Source of the DNA: Cyanobacteria bacterium OH_CDB_20
Lineage (GTDB): Bacteria; Cyanobacteriota; Vampirovibrionia; Gastranaerophilales; Gastranaerophilaceae
Direction: 5' to 3'
Assembly: GCA_023415935.1 (NCBI GenBank)
Contig: JAEZIX010000069.1
Coordinates: 1-43,815, forward strand
Length of the DNA: 43,815 nt
Shown: in pieces, positions 6,909 through 13,709 of the stretch
Layout of the letters: each line of letters starts with the position of its first letter
How positions within the stretch are numbered: position 1 is the stretch's first letter
Notes under the pieces: model-generated
Seen by the model: only the letters and a program-made list of their open reading frames with translations
Told to the model about the DNA's origin: nothing
Database searches by the model: none
Position numbers and translations under genes: made by a program

Positions 6909-8135
6909 ATGAGTATGAATAATCTAAAATCATTATTTCAATTTATAAGTCAAATGCATTCTCTATATGTGCCTATGTACCATAGAGGATACAGTTGGGA
7001 TATTTCAAAATGCAGGAAATTTCTTGAAGAACTTGAAAATTCTGAGCAAGGGCTTAATTTTGGAGTAATTATTTACCAGAAGAATGATGAAAGAGGCAAT
7101 TACATCTTAATCGACGGGTATAATAGACTTATTACCATTTTGCTTTTTGTGCAGGCAATAATTACTTCAAAGAAAATAAATCTTGCTTCTAAAAATCATC
7201 CAATAAATTTCTTGCTTCACAAAGAGAAAGATTCAGATGATGTTTTTAAGCTTAGAATCAACAATAACGATAAAAATGACATAGAATACATAGTAAAAAA
7301 TAATTTTAAATCTCATTTGTTTAACAATATCAGGTTTAAAGAAAACTATGATTTTTTTGTTGACTATATAATAAACAATAAATTATCCTTATTAGATTTT
7401 TTAAGCAGACTTGTCAGAATAAAGATTAGTAATATCGTGGTTTCTGACTCTCATAAAGAAGATGATGTCTATATTGAAGTCAATAATACATTTTCTCAAA
7501 TTGATTTAATAAGAAACTTTTTATATAAAGAATTTAAGCAAAGACAGACTCTCCATATTTTTACAACATACTGGCTAGGGCTGGAAAAGGATTTGGGCAA
7601 TATTCTTGAAGATTTTATGATAGATTATGTATCTATTCAGAACAATGGGCTTATTCCTAAAAAAGAGAAGCTATATCCTGCTTTCATGGAATATTTTTTA
7701 CGTATAAATCGTTTCAAAACAGCAGAAGAAATGATTAAACATATTTATCGTTATGCTTGTTTTTACAAAAAAATTGTATCAGCAGATATTGCTGATTTAG
7801 ATATAAACGAAAGACTCAAAAAGATTAATGAATATGGGGCAAAAGATGCATATTCATATCTTATGGAAGTTTTTGAAGATTATGAATTTGCTCATATAAA
7901 TAAAAATATGCTGATAGATATTTTAGATATGGTTGTTGAGTTTGTGGAAGCAAGGAATTCTGGTGAAAAACAATTTAGAGGAATAAGTTTCTCTGATTTA
8001 AGTAAAAACCTCAATAAAATGCTTGCTCTAAAAGACTATACGCCTCGTCTTATTAAACAAAATGTTGATAATGTTGAAGAAGTTAAGAAAGTTAGTCCTA
8101 CAATCAATGATTTGATGAGTAGAAATTCTCTTTAA
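6909..8135 (+). CDS. DUF262 (GmrSD N-terminal-like) protein without HNH domain
   Basis: 408 aa. The N-terminal part matches DUF262, a ParB/sulfiredoxin-like fold: 'LYVPMYHRGYSWDISKC' corresponds to the usual 'I-P-x-Y-Q-R-x-Y-x-W' start, 'LIDGYNRLITILLF' (about 67-80) to the nucleotide-binding DGQQR motif, and 'FSQIDLIRNFLYKEF' to the conserved D-x-I-R-N helix. The rest is alpha-helical. Full GmrSD enzymes, which attack modified phage DNA using an NTP, carry a C-terminal HNH (DUF1524) nuclease domain; none is present here. The core motif is changed from DGQQR to DGYNR. Two in-frame ATGs (6909, 6915) lack a Shine-Dalgarno and the upstream AAAAT runs could allow a leaderless transcript. It could be a regulatory or degenerate defence-related protein. 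The neighbour at 8222 has its own likely promoter. Confidence 0.8.
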   Translation: MSMNNLKSLFQFISQMHSLYVPMYHRGYSWDISKCRKFLEELENSEQGLNFGVIIYQKNDERGNYILIDGYNRLITILLFVQAIITSKKINLASKNHPINFLLHKEKDSDDVFKLRINNNDKNDIEYIVKNNFKSHLFNNIRFKENYDFFVDYIINNKLSLLDFLSRLVRIKISNIVVSDSHKEDDVYIEVNNTFSQIDLIRNFLYKEFKQRQTLHIFTTYWLGLEKDLGNILEDFMIDYVSIQNNGLIPKKEKLYPAFMEYFLRINRFKTAEEMIKHIYRYACFYKKIVSADIADLDINERLKKINEYGAKDAYSYLMEVFEDYEFAHINKNMLIDILDMVVEFVEARNSGEKQFRGISFSDLSKNLNKMLALKDYTPRLIKQNVDNVEEVKKVSPTINDLMSRNSL

Positions 8136-8168
8136 ATGTTGTAACCTTTTTCTTTCAAGATAGCAATT

Positions 8169-8197
8169 TTGGACGTTTTTGATTTTTTATTTGTATA
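8169..8197 (+). promoter_or_regulatory. Possible promoter for the MORN-like repeat gene
   Basis: TTGGAC (8169-8174), 17-base spacer, TGTATA (8192-8197); TATATT two bases later is an alternative -10. It lies in the 86-base gap before the TTG start at 8222. Confidence 0.5.
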
Positions 8198-8221
8198 TAT
8201 TAAAACTTAAAGGGTACTACT

Positions 8222-9277
8222 TTGACAAATTATTTAGATCAAGCATTAAATAAAACTGCATCACAAACAACCGTTGCACCCACTGTTGTTCAGAAAGAAG
8301 AAAAAACAGAGGTTAAAGAAACAAAACCACAAGTAATAGACAAGAAGAAGCTTGCCTTTGGAGCTGCAGCTGCAGTTGGGACAGCAGCGATTGCAATAGG
8401 CGGAGTGCTTTTACATAAAAAATTAAATACAAAATTTATAGAAGAAATACTTGAAAATGGTGACACAGGAATAAAAAAACTTTTCAAAGGAAAACTTGTT
8501 GAGTATAAAGAAATTGACTCAAATGGTGCATTGAGGTACTTAGAACAAGGTATCAAAGAGAATACAGATGGCTCGAGATTTGTAAGAAAAATAACAAATT
8601 ATTTTGAAAATGGTAAAGTATCTAAAGTTCATGAAAATTATGAAGGAAGAGCAGATGGCTCATGGTTTGCAAAAAAAATAACCAATTATTTTAAAAATGG
8701 CAATATTTCTAAAGTTTATGAAAATTATGAAGGAAGAGCAGATAATTCATGGGGTGCAAAAAAAATAACCAGTTATTATGAAAATGGAAATGTTTCTAAA
8801 ATTAGTGATGATTATGAAAGAAGGGTAGATGGCTCAACTTTTATAAAAAAGGCAACAAATTATTTTGAAAATGGCAATATCTATAGCTTAAGCGAAGATG
8901 TTGAACAAAAATCAGACGGCTCAAGTTATATAAAAAAAATGATAGATTACTATGAAGGAGGGGATATCTCCAGATTGTCTGAAGGTGTTGAGCAAAGAGC
9001 AAACAATTCTACGTATGTTAAAAAGTTCACAGATTGCTATGAGGGTGGTAAGAAATCTGCAATCATTGAAGATTTTGAAATACAGGCCGATAGCTCAAAT
9101 TTTACTAAGAAATTTACAAAATACTCAGAAGATGGTGAAACCGTTTCTTGTGTTGCAGAAGATATAGTTAACGGGGCAGAAAATGATGCTCCTTATATTG
9201 CTGGAAAGTTAACAGAATTTAAGCCAGAAGGCGAAATAGTTACTGAAAATGCTGATGTGTCAAATCTATTTTTGTAA
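8222..9277 (+). CDS. Membrane-anchored protein with seven 29-residue MORN_2-like repeats
   Basis: 351 aa starting at TTG (8222), with AAAGGG upstream. Layout: start peptide MTNYLDQALN, a polar K/E/T/Q-rich linker to residue 40, one transmembrane helix (about 44-64, 'AFGAAAAVGTAAIAIGGVLL') followed by lysines, then from residue 116 seven consecutive units of 29 residues. Each unit follows D-[GN]-S-x-[FY]-x-K-K-x-T-x-Y-[FY]-E-N-G-[NK]-[IV]-S, resembling the 'YYENG' core of MORN_2/YwqK-type repeats but with a longer period. Later units are progressively more divergent. There is no classical signal peptide. The same start peptide, linker and transmembrane plan is present in the ADP-ribosyltransferase protein at 34251-35939. 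A strong terminator follows. Function is unknown; a surface or inner-membrane scaffold or effector is an inference. Confidence 0.75.
   Translation: MTNYLDQALNKTASQTTVAPTVVQKEEKTEVKETKPQVIDKKKLAFGAAAAVGTAAIAIGGVLLHKKLNTKFIEEILENGDTGIKKLFKGKLVEYKEIDSNGALRYLEQGIKENTDGSRFVRKITNYFENGKVSKVHENYEGRADGSWFAKKITNYFKNGNISKVYENYEGRADNSWGAKKITSYYENGNVSKISDDYERRVDGSTFIKKATNYFENGNIYSLSEDVEQKSDGSSYIKKMIDYYEGGDISRLSEGVEQRANNSTYVKKFTDCYEGGKKSAIIEDFEIQADSSNFTKKFTKYSEDGETVSCVAEDIVNGAENDAPYIAGKLTEFKPEGEIVTENADVSNLFL
8567..9175 (+). repeat. Seven in-frame 87-base tandem repeats
   Basis: The repeat-coding section of the gene at 8222. Units are exactly 87 bases; the first two or three are highly similar at DNA level (shared runs such as ATGAAAATTATGAAGGAAG), the rest have diverged, keeping the F/Y-E-N-G core. 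The gradient suggests recent duplication at the 5' side of the array. Confidence 0.85.
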
Positions 9278-9297
9278 TAAAAATAAGCTATAATACA

Positions 9298-9325
9298 AAA
9301 AAGCACCTGATATCAGGTGCTTTTT
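9298..9325. terminator. Perfectly palindromic bidirectional terminator
   Basis: GCACCTGATATCAGGTGC (9303-9320) flanked by A-runs and T-runs, so the whole 28 bases are self-complementary. It serves both the plus-strand repeat gene (stop 9277) and the minus-strand fabI (stop at 9343). Confidence 0.9.
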
Positions 9326-9342
9326 GTTTCTGATTAAATCAA

Positions 9343-10143
9343 TTATTCTCTTGTTAATGCTTCCATTTCATCGTTTGAAGCATAAACAGAGTGGCATCCG
9401 CAGTCTACGTGGATAACTTCACCTGTTACACCAGATGAAAGATCTGAAAGTAAATATAATGCAGTTTTTCCTACATCTTCAAGAGTAACATTTCTCTTTA
9501 AAGGTGCTTTTAGAACAGCTGCTTTAAGCATTTTGCCGAATCCGCCAATTCCACTTGCGGCAAGTGTTTTCACTGCACCAGCTGAGATACAATTTACTCT
9601 GACGCCGAATTTACCAAGGTTTTCAGCCAGGTATCTTGCTGATGATTCAAGAGCAGCTTTCGCAACGCCCATTACATTGTAGTTTGCAACAACTTTTTCG
9701 CCACCAAGGTATGTTAAAGCTACGATAGAGCCACCTTCGTTCATAATAGGTTTTGCGTTTCTTGAAAGTGTTACGAGTGAATATGAACTAACACCAAGTG
9801 CTAAGTTCCAACCTTCAATTGATGTATCAATGAATTCGCCTGTTAAATCTTCTCTATTAGCAAATGCAACAGCGTGAACTAAGAAGTCAATTTTTCCATA
9901 AGTTTTTTCAAGTTCAGCAAAAACAGCCTTTACTTCTTCTTCTTTTGTAACGTCGCAGTTCATAATAACTTTTGCATTCATTTCTTCTGCTATAGGGCGT
10001 ACACGTTTTTCCATAACTTCGCCCGCGTATGTAAATGCAATTTCAGCTCCTGCATCAAATAATTCTTTTGCTATTCCGTAAGCTATTCCGTGAGTGTTAG
10101 ATACTCCGAAAATAACTCCTTTTTTACCTTCCATAAGTTTCAT
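9343..10143 (-). CDS. fabI: Enoyl-[acyl-carrier-protein] reductase [NADH] FabI
   Basis: 266 aa, usual length for FabI. It reduces enoyl-ACP to acyl-ACP in the last step of each round of type II fatty acid synthesis in the cytosol. Visible features: nucleotide-binding GVSNTHGIAYGIA (13-25) of the atypical short-chain dehydrogenase fold, the 'CDVTKEEEV' strand, and the catalytic Tyr145, Tyr155 and Lys162 in 'LTYLGGEKVVANYNVMGVAK', the FabI spacing. 'GAVKTLAASGI' is the substrate-loop region. The ATG is preceded by AAGGAG. It is monocistronic with its own promoter. fabZ lies about 21 kb away in the lpx block. Confidence 0.95.
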   Translation of the reverse strand: MKLMEGKKGVIFGVSNTHGIAYGIAKELFDAGAEIAFTYAGEVMEKRVRPIAEEMNAKVIMNCDVTKEEEVKAVFAELEKTYGKIDFLVHAVAFANREDLTGEFIDTSIEGWNLALGVSSYSLVTLSRNAKPIMNEGGSIVALTYLGGEKVVANYNVMGVAKAALESSARYLAENLGKFGVRVNCISAGAVKTLAASGIGGFGKMLKAAVLKAPLKRNVTLEDVGKTALYLLSDLSSGVTGEVIHVDCGCHSVYASNDEMEALTRE

Positions 10144-10173
10144 AATAAAACTCCTTATACTAACTATAGATTT

Positions 10174-10201
10174 ATTTTACCTTAAAAATCACGATTTACA
10201 A
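10174..10201 (-). promoter_or_regulatory. Promoter for fabI
   Basis: On the minus strand TTGTAA (10201-10196), 16-base spacer and TAAAAT (10179-10174), about 30 bases before the fabI start codon and its AAGGAG. Confidence 0.5.
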
Positions 10202-10305
10202 ATTTGATAAGAACGGTTAACTATTGTAAAGCTTTTGAGTGTTTTTATGAAAAAATTTTCTTTATAAGATTTAAAAATTCAGAAAGGTATTCAAAAGGTA
10301 TTTTT

Positions 10306-10617
10306 ATGGAATCACAATTTCCCAAAAATCATATATATAATCCAACTGATGCATATGGTGGTTTTAGACCTAAATACGGACCTCCTATATCAGATAGCTC
10401 TGGAAGCAGAGTTCTAGATAGAGCAAGATTCTCAACACCTGGCAGAAAGATGGATGTTAGACCTGCTGAAAGATTTTCAGAGCGAATGTTTCAACATAGA
10501 GTAGAAAAGAAAATTAGCAGGCGTATCGGTTCTCAAATAGGACTGGTACCTCCCGGATTTGTTCCACGTAGGTCTATCGGCAGAAAAATAGCAGAGTTTT
10601 TTAGAAGTTTATTTTAA
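10306..10617 (+). CDS. Small basic protein of unknown function
   Basis: 103 aa from the ATG at 10306, which follows AAAAGG at a suitable distance; an in-frame ATA/ATG-free leader further upstream looks non-coding. The product is arginine-rich, has a proline/glycine/tyrosine-rich first half ('YGGFRPKYGPPISDSSGSR') that is probably disordered, and a helical basic second half ending in 'RSIGRKIAEFFRSLF', an amphipathic tail. No family recognised. The charge would suit nucleic acid or membrane-surface binding, but that is a guess. Its TAA shares bases with the TAA of the opposing DUF475 gene. Confidence 0.6.
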   Translation: MESQFPKNHIYNPTDAYGGFRPKYGPPISDSSGSRVLDRARFSTPGRKMDVRPAERFSERMFQHRVEKKISRRIGSQIGLVPPGFVPRRSIGRKIAEFFRSLF

Positions 10618-11669
10618 GAAACTATATCTTCAATTTTCTTTTGAAGTTCTTTTTTGTTGTGTGCAATTGATGACATAAAAGCACAAACTACTATTACTAA
10701 GCCGACTCCGCCAGTTACTACTTCTGGAATTTCAACTCTTGTTGAAATAAACATAATTATTGCGAGGAATCCTATTGCCCAATGAGCGCCATGTTCTAAG
10801 AATAGATACTGTTTTAAGGTTTTCTTATCAACCATAAATATTGTTAAAGATCTTACAAACATAGCTCCTATTGCAAGACCGATTGTGATGATTACAATAT
10901 CCTTACTGATTGCAAAAGCGCCTAAAACTCCGTCAAGAGAGAACGATGCATCAATAAGTTCAAGGTATAAAAAGCCAATAAAACCGATTTTAGCTGTTTC
11001 TCCTATTAATGCGGCTTTTCTTTCGGCTATTTGTTCTAAAAGATTACTTATACTGTCAATTACAAGGTAAATGATTATTCCAACAAAACCAGCCATTAAT
11101 ACAGGAAGTTTTTGTTCTTGAGGAATGAAATGTTGCAATAAAAGAAGACATGATAAAGCAATTACAACATCAATATATCTTACGCAGTTAAGGTTTTGAA
11201 GAGGTTTTTCAACCCAGTCGAGCCAGTGGCATTCTTTATCTTCGTTGAAGAAATATGCTAAGAATATCATTAAAAGGAAACTTCCTCCGAATGTAACAAG
11301 AGGAGCATGTGCTATGTGCAAGTAATGAGAGTATTTATGAACATCATAAAGTGCAAGTTTTGTTACTTCAATAAGGCTTAAGCCTGAAAAAGCTGCAACT
11401 ACAAGTATTGGGAATAAAAATCTCATACCAAATACAGCAATTGCAATACCCCAGGTTAAAAACCTGTGTTTCCATTCTTCTGTCATTTTTTCAAGTTTTA
11501 TAGCGTTTACAACAGCATTATCAAATGAAAGAGTTACTTCAAGAATAGCAAGGAAAGTTACAACAAATAATGCTAAAAGTCCTCCGCCGTGACTGTGTTC
11601 TCCCCATATGTATGCAAGTATCAAACCTATTATTGTTACTAGAAACGAACCTTTAAAATGTTCCATCAT
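10614..11669 (-). CDS. DUF475 / TerC-like integral membrane protein
   Basis: 351 aa with about nine transmembrane segments. It matches the DUF475 family, relatives of TerC: two inverted copies of an acidic membrane motif are visible, 'LEVTLSFDNAVVNAIKL' near the N-terminus and 'LELIDASFSLDGVLGAFAI' in the second half. In TerC-type proteins these aspartate motifs are associated with metal-ion (for example manganese) export or tellurite resistance; the substrate here is not shown by the sequence. The first of two consecutive ATGs is chosen because AAAAGG lies nine bases upstream. Stop codons of this gene and the converging small basic gene overlap in TTAA at 10614-10617. Confidence 0.85.
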   Translation of the reverse strand: MMEHFKGSFLVTIIGLILAYIWGEHSHGGGLLALFVVTFLAILEVTLSFDNAVVNAIKLEKMTEEWKHRFLTWGIAIAVFGMRFLFPILVVAAFSGLSLIEVTKLALYDVHKYSHYLHIAHAPLVTFGGSFLLMIFLAYFFNEDKECHWLDWVEKPLQNLNCVRYIDVVIALSCLLLLQHFIPQEQKLPVLMAGFVGIIIYLVIDSISNLLEQIAERKAALIGETAKIGFIGFLYLELIDASFSLDGVLGAFAISKDIVIITIGLAIGAMFVRSLTIFMVDKKTLKQYLFLEHGAHWAIGFLAIIMFISTRVEIPEVVTGGVGLVIVVCAFMSSIAHNKKELQKKIEDIVS

Positions 11670-11704
11670 GATATTTAACCTTTTTATATTCCCATTTACA
11701 TAAT

Positions 11705-11741
11705 ATAAAAAATAAAGGCAATGAAAATCATTTCATCGCCC
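11705..11741 (-). terminator. Terminator after fba
   Basis: Reading the minus strand, GGCGATGAAA (11741-11732), 4-base loop, TTTCATTGCC (11727-11718, one G-T wobble), then TTTATTTTTT. It ends the aldolase transcript before the DUF475 gene. Confidence 0.8.
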
Positions 11742-11769
11742 TATTTTTTATTGAAATAATTTATGTTGA

Positions 11770-12726
11770 TTAGTCAGCGTGACCAGCTGTACCTAAAACA
11801 TCAACCATTTTGTGTTTTACAAGTTCTTTAACTGCTGTTCTTCCAGGTCCAAGGTATTCTCTTGGGTCGAATTTAGAAGGTTCTTCAGCAAAGAATTCTC
11901 TGATTGTTGAAGTTAAAGCTAATCTTAAATCTGTATCGATATTGATTTTAGCAACACCGTTTTTAGAAGCAAAAGCAAGCATTTCTTCAGGAACGCCTTG
12001 AGCGTTTGGAAGAGCTCCGCCGTATTTGTTGCATTTTGCAACTAAATCTTGAGGAACTGAAGAAGCACCGTGAAGAACGATTGGATAGTTAGGGAATCCA
12101 GCTTCAGCTAATGCATCTTTAATTTCTTTCAATCTATCGAAGTCTAATTTTGCTTCGCCAGCAAATTTGTATGCACCGTGTGAAGTTCCGATAGCGATAG
12201 CCAAAGAATCACAACCAGTTCTTTTTACAAATTCAACGGCTTCTTTAACGTTAGTGTATTTAGCATCTTTAGCATCAACTTTAACATCATCTTCAACACC
12301 AGCAAGTTTTCCAAGTTCAGCTTCAACCGAAACTCCTCTTGCGTGAGCGTATTCAACAACTTGTTTAGTTACTTCAACGTTACCTTCAAAATCAAATCTT
12401 GAACCGTCGATCATAACTGATGAGAAACCGCCATCGATACATGCTTTACAAATTTCGAAATCTGCACCGTGGTCTAAGTGTAATGCTATAGGTACTGTAG
12501 TTGTAGCAAGAGCTGCTTCAACTAATTTTACCAAGTAAGTTTGGTTAGCATATTTTCTAGCACCAGCTGATACTTGAAGAATGATTGGAGATCTTGTTTC
12601 TTCTGCAGCTTCTGCAATTGCTTGTAACATTTCCATGTTGTTAACGTTGTAAGCACCGATTGCATATTTGCCGTCTAGTGCTTTTTTGAACATTTCATTA
12701 GTCCCGACTAATTTTCTTTCACTCAT
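11770..12726 (-). CDS. fba: Class II fructose-1,6-bisphosphate aldolase
   Basis: 318 aa. Cleaves fructose 1,6-bisphosphate to dihydroxyacetone phosphate and glyceraldehyde 3-phosphate, or the reverse in gluconeogenesis; zinc-dependent and cytosolic. Visible landmarks: 'AIGAYNVNNMEMLQAI', catalytic and zinc motif 'LHLDHGADFE', 'SVMIDGSRFDFEGNV', 'EAELGKLAGVED', zinc/phosphate motif 'AIGTSHGAYKF', 'LHGASSVP' and 'KINIDTDLR'. The start is set at MSERKLVGTNEM (12726) because AGGAGA is 8 bases upstream; an in-frame ATG 24 bases earlier precedes this ribosome-binding site. A perfect 15-base palindrome lies in the leader (12753-12767). Together with the PPi-dependent phosphofructokinase at 36077 it covers the middle of glycolysis. 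Confidence 0.95.
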   Translation of the reverse strand: MSERKLVGTNEMFKKALDGKYAIGAYNVNNMEMLQAIAEAAEETRSPIILQVSAGARKYANQTYLVKLVEAALATTTVPIALHLDHGADFEICKACIDGGFSSVMIDGSRFDFEGNVEVTKQVVEYAHARGVSVEAELGKLAGVEDDVKVDAKDAKYTNVKEAVEFVKRTGCDSLAIAIGTSHGAYKFAGEAKLDFDRLKEIKDALAEAGFPNYPIVLHGASSVPQDLVAKCNKYGGALPNAQGVPEEMLAFASKNGVAKINIDTDLRLALTSTIREFFAEEPSKFDPREYLGPGRTAVKELVKHKMVDVLGTAGHAD

Positions 12727-12752
12727 TAGAGTTCTCCTCTTTTGTAACATAC

Positions 12753-12767
12753 ATGTAAAATTTACAT
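12753..12767. promoter_or_regulatory. 15-base palindromic operator candidate in the fba leader
   Basis: ATGTAAA-A-TTTACAT is a perfect inverted repeat located between a -10-like TATAAT (minus strand, 12811-12806) and the fba ribosome-binding site. The same 11-base core GTAAAATTTAC recurs at 13684-13694 upstream of the next minus-strand gene, which suggests one regulator for both. Confidence 0.45.
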
Positions 12768-12805
12768 CAAAAAAAAATCTTTTACAATTACTTCTTTTTC
12801 TTATG

Positions 12806-12811
12806 ATTATA
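12806..12811 (-). promoter_or_regulatory. Candidate -10 box for fba
   Basis: TATAAT on the minus strand, 80 bases before the fba start. The -35 region is poor (TTTATA-like), so this promoter may need an activator. Confidence 0.4.
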
Positions 12812-12840
12812 TCAGTTGTTAGTAGTTATAAAAGAGATGT

Positions 12841-13623
12841 CTATCTCACTTCAACAATCAGGTTTGTAAATTCTATATCGTCATAATCAATGTATGTTTG
12901 TTGCGCCATATTTTTGCCTGCTTTTATTGTCAGTGTGTTTGAGCCAGGCCTTACAATTTGTTTGGGAAGTTTTATAACTTGTCCATCCCCGTTAATTTTA
13001 ATTTCAGCAATTTCATTACCATTGAAAAATATGGTTGGTGGACTTGCATAAGCTGTAACTACTCTCGATTGTCCTAATTGTTTCGCCATTTCTGTATCAA
13101 TTCCTATTATAGAACCCACAATAATATAGGCATTTTCATTATTTTGCATTGGTTTTATGTTGAAGTTCTTTGTGTAAAACGGACCGACTGCTTTGAGTGT
13201 AAACTGGAAAGCGTTTGCAGATGTATCTGCGTAGCGGTCATCTCCAAGGTGTATTGAATCAGTTTCTACAATAACATCTTTTGGATTACTTTTTTCGATT
13301 CCCACTACCAAGGGTTTTGCAAGGGCACTATCTGAAAGAGTTAAAGAATAAGGTTTGTAGCCGTCTTTTTGAAGAGACATGATTGTAGGAGAGTCAATTC
13401 TTGTTTTGAGGTCAAACCTACCTGAGGCATCTGTTTTTGTTTCAATGTTTTTAGCAGGAACTTTTATAAGCACCTTAGATATTGGTCTTCCTGTTTGGGC
13501 ATCAATGACGGTGTTTCCTGCAAAACCTTGTTCATCTTCTTTTTGAACAATTCCGTTAATAGCTGCATCAGAAGGTAAAATAAACAAAAAGCAGCTTATT
13601 AAAAAACATAATAATACTCTCAT
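12841..13623 (-). CDS. Secreted protein with carboxypeptidase-regulatory-like domain
   Basis: 260 aa. Signal peptide (residues 1-20, cleavage after SDA). Residues about 35-110 form a carboxypeptidase D regulatory-like beta-sandwich: 'GNTVIDAQTGRPISKVLIKV', 'TKTDASGRFDLKT' and 'LQKDGYKPYSLTL' are the standard V-x-D-x-x-T-G-x-P-[IL] / T-D-x-x-G-x-[FY]-x-L pattern. The C-terminal half is another beta-rich region with 'PPTIFFNGNEIAEIKINGDG' and a final 'LTIKAGKN...DDIEFTNLIVEVR', resembling an extracellular Ig-like or carbohydrate-associated fold. No catalytic residues seen. Probably periplasmic or surface exposed. A palindrome at 13683-13695 lies 60 bases upstream of the start. Confidence 0.75.
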   Translation of the reverse strand: MRVLLCFLISCFLFILPSDAAINGIVQKEDEQGFAGNTVIDAQTGRPISKVLIKVPAKNIETKTDASGRFDLKTRIDSPTIMSLQKDGYKPYSLTLSDSALAKPLVVGIEKSNPKDVIVETDSIHLGDDRYADTSANAFQFTLKAVGPFYTKNFNIKPMQNNENAYIIVGSIIGIDTEMAKQLGQSRVVTAYASPPTIFFNGNEIAEIKINGDGQVIKLPKQIVRPGSNTLTIKAGKNMAQQTYIDYDDIEFTNLIVEVR

Positions 13624-13682
13624 AAAAATCCTCTTGTGGTGCGTATAATAAGAGTTTTAAACATAAATTAATATTTTTAATG

Positions 13683-13695
13683 AGTAAAATTTACT
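13683..13695. promoter_or_regulatory. Palindromic operator candidate sharing the fba core
   Basis: AGTAAA-A-TTTACT, with core GTAAAATTTAC identical to the element at 12753-12767. It lies between the mnmG stop and the start of the minus-strand secreted-protein gene. Confidence 0.4.
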
Positions 13696-13709
13696 ATACC
13701 AGAGGAATG

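Noticed and set aside
8567..9175. Regular 87-base repeats that could suggest a CRISPR-like or satellite array
   Set aside because: They are in frame, keep a protein pattern and have no spacer/repeat structure; this is a repeat domain within a coding gene.
10204..10305. Longer N-terminus for the small basic protein
   Set aside because: The extra residues are unlike the rest and the ATG at 10306 has its own AAAAGG; the leader is more likely untranslated.
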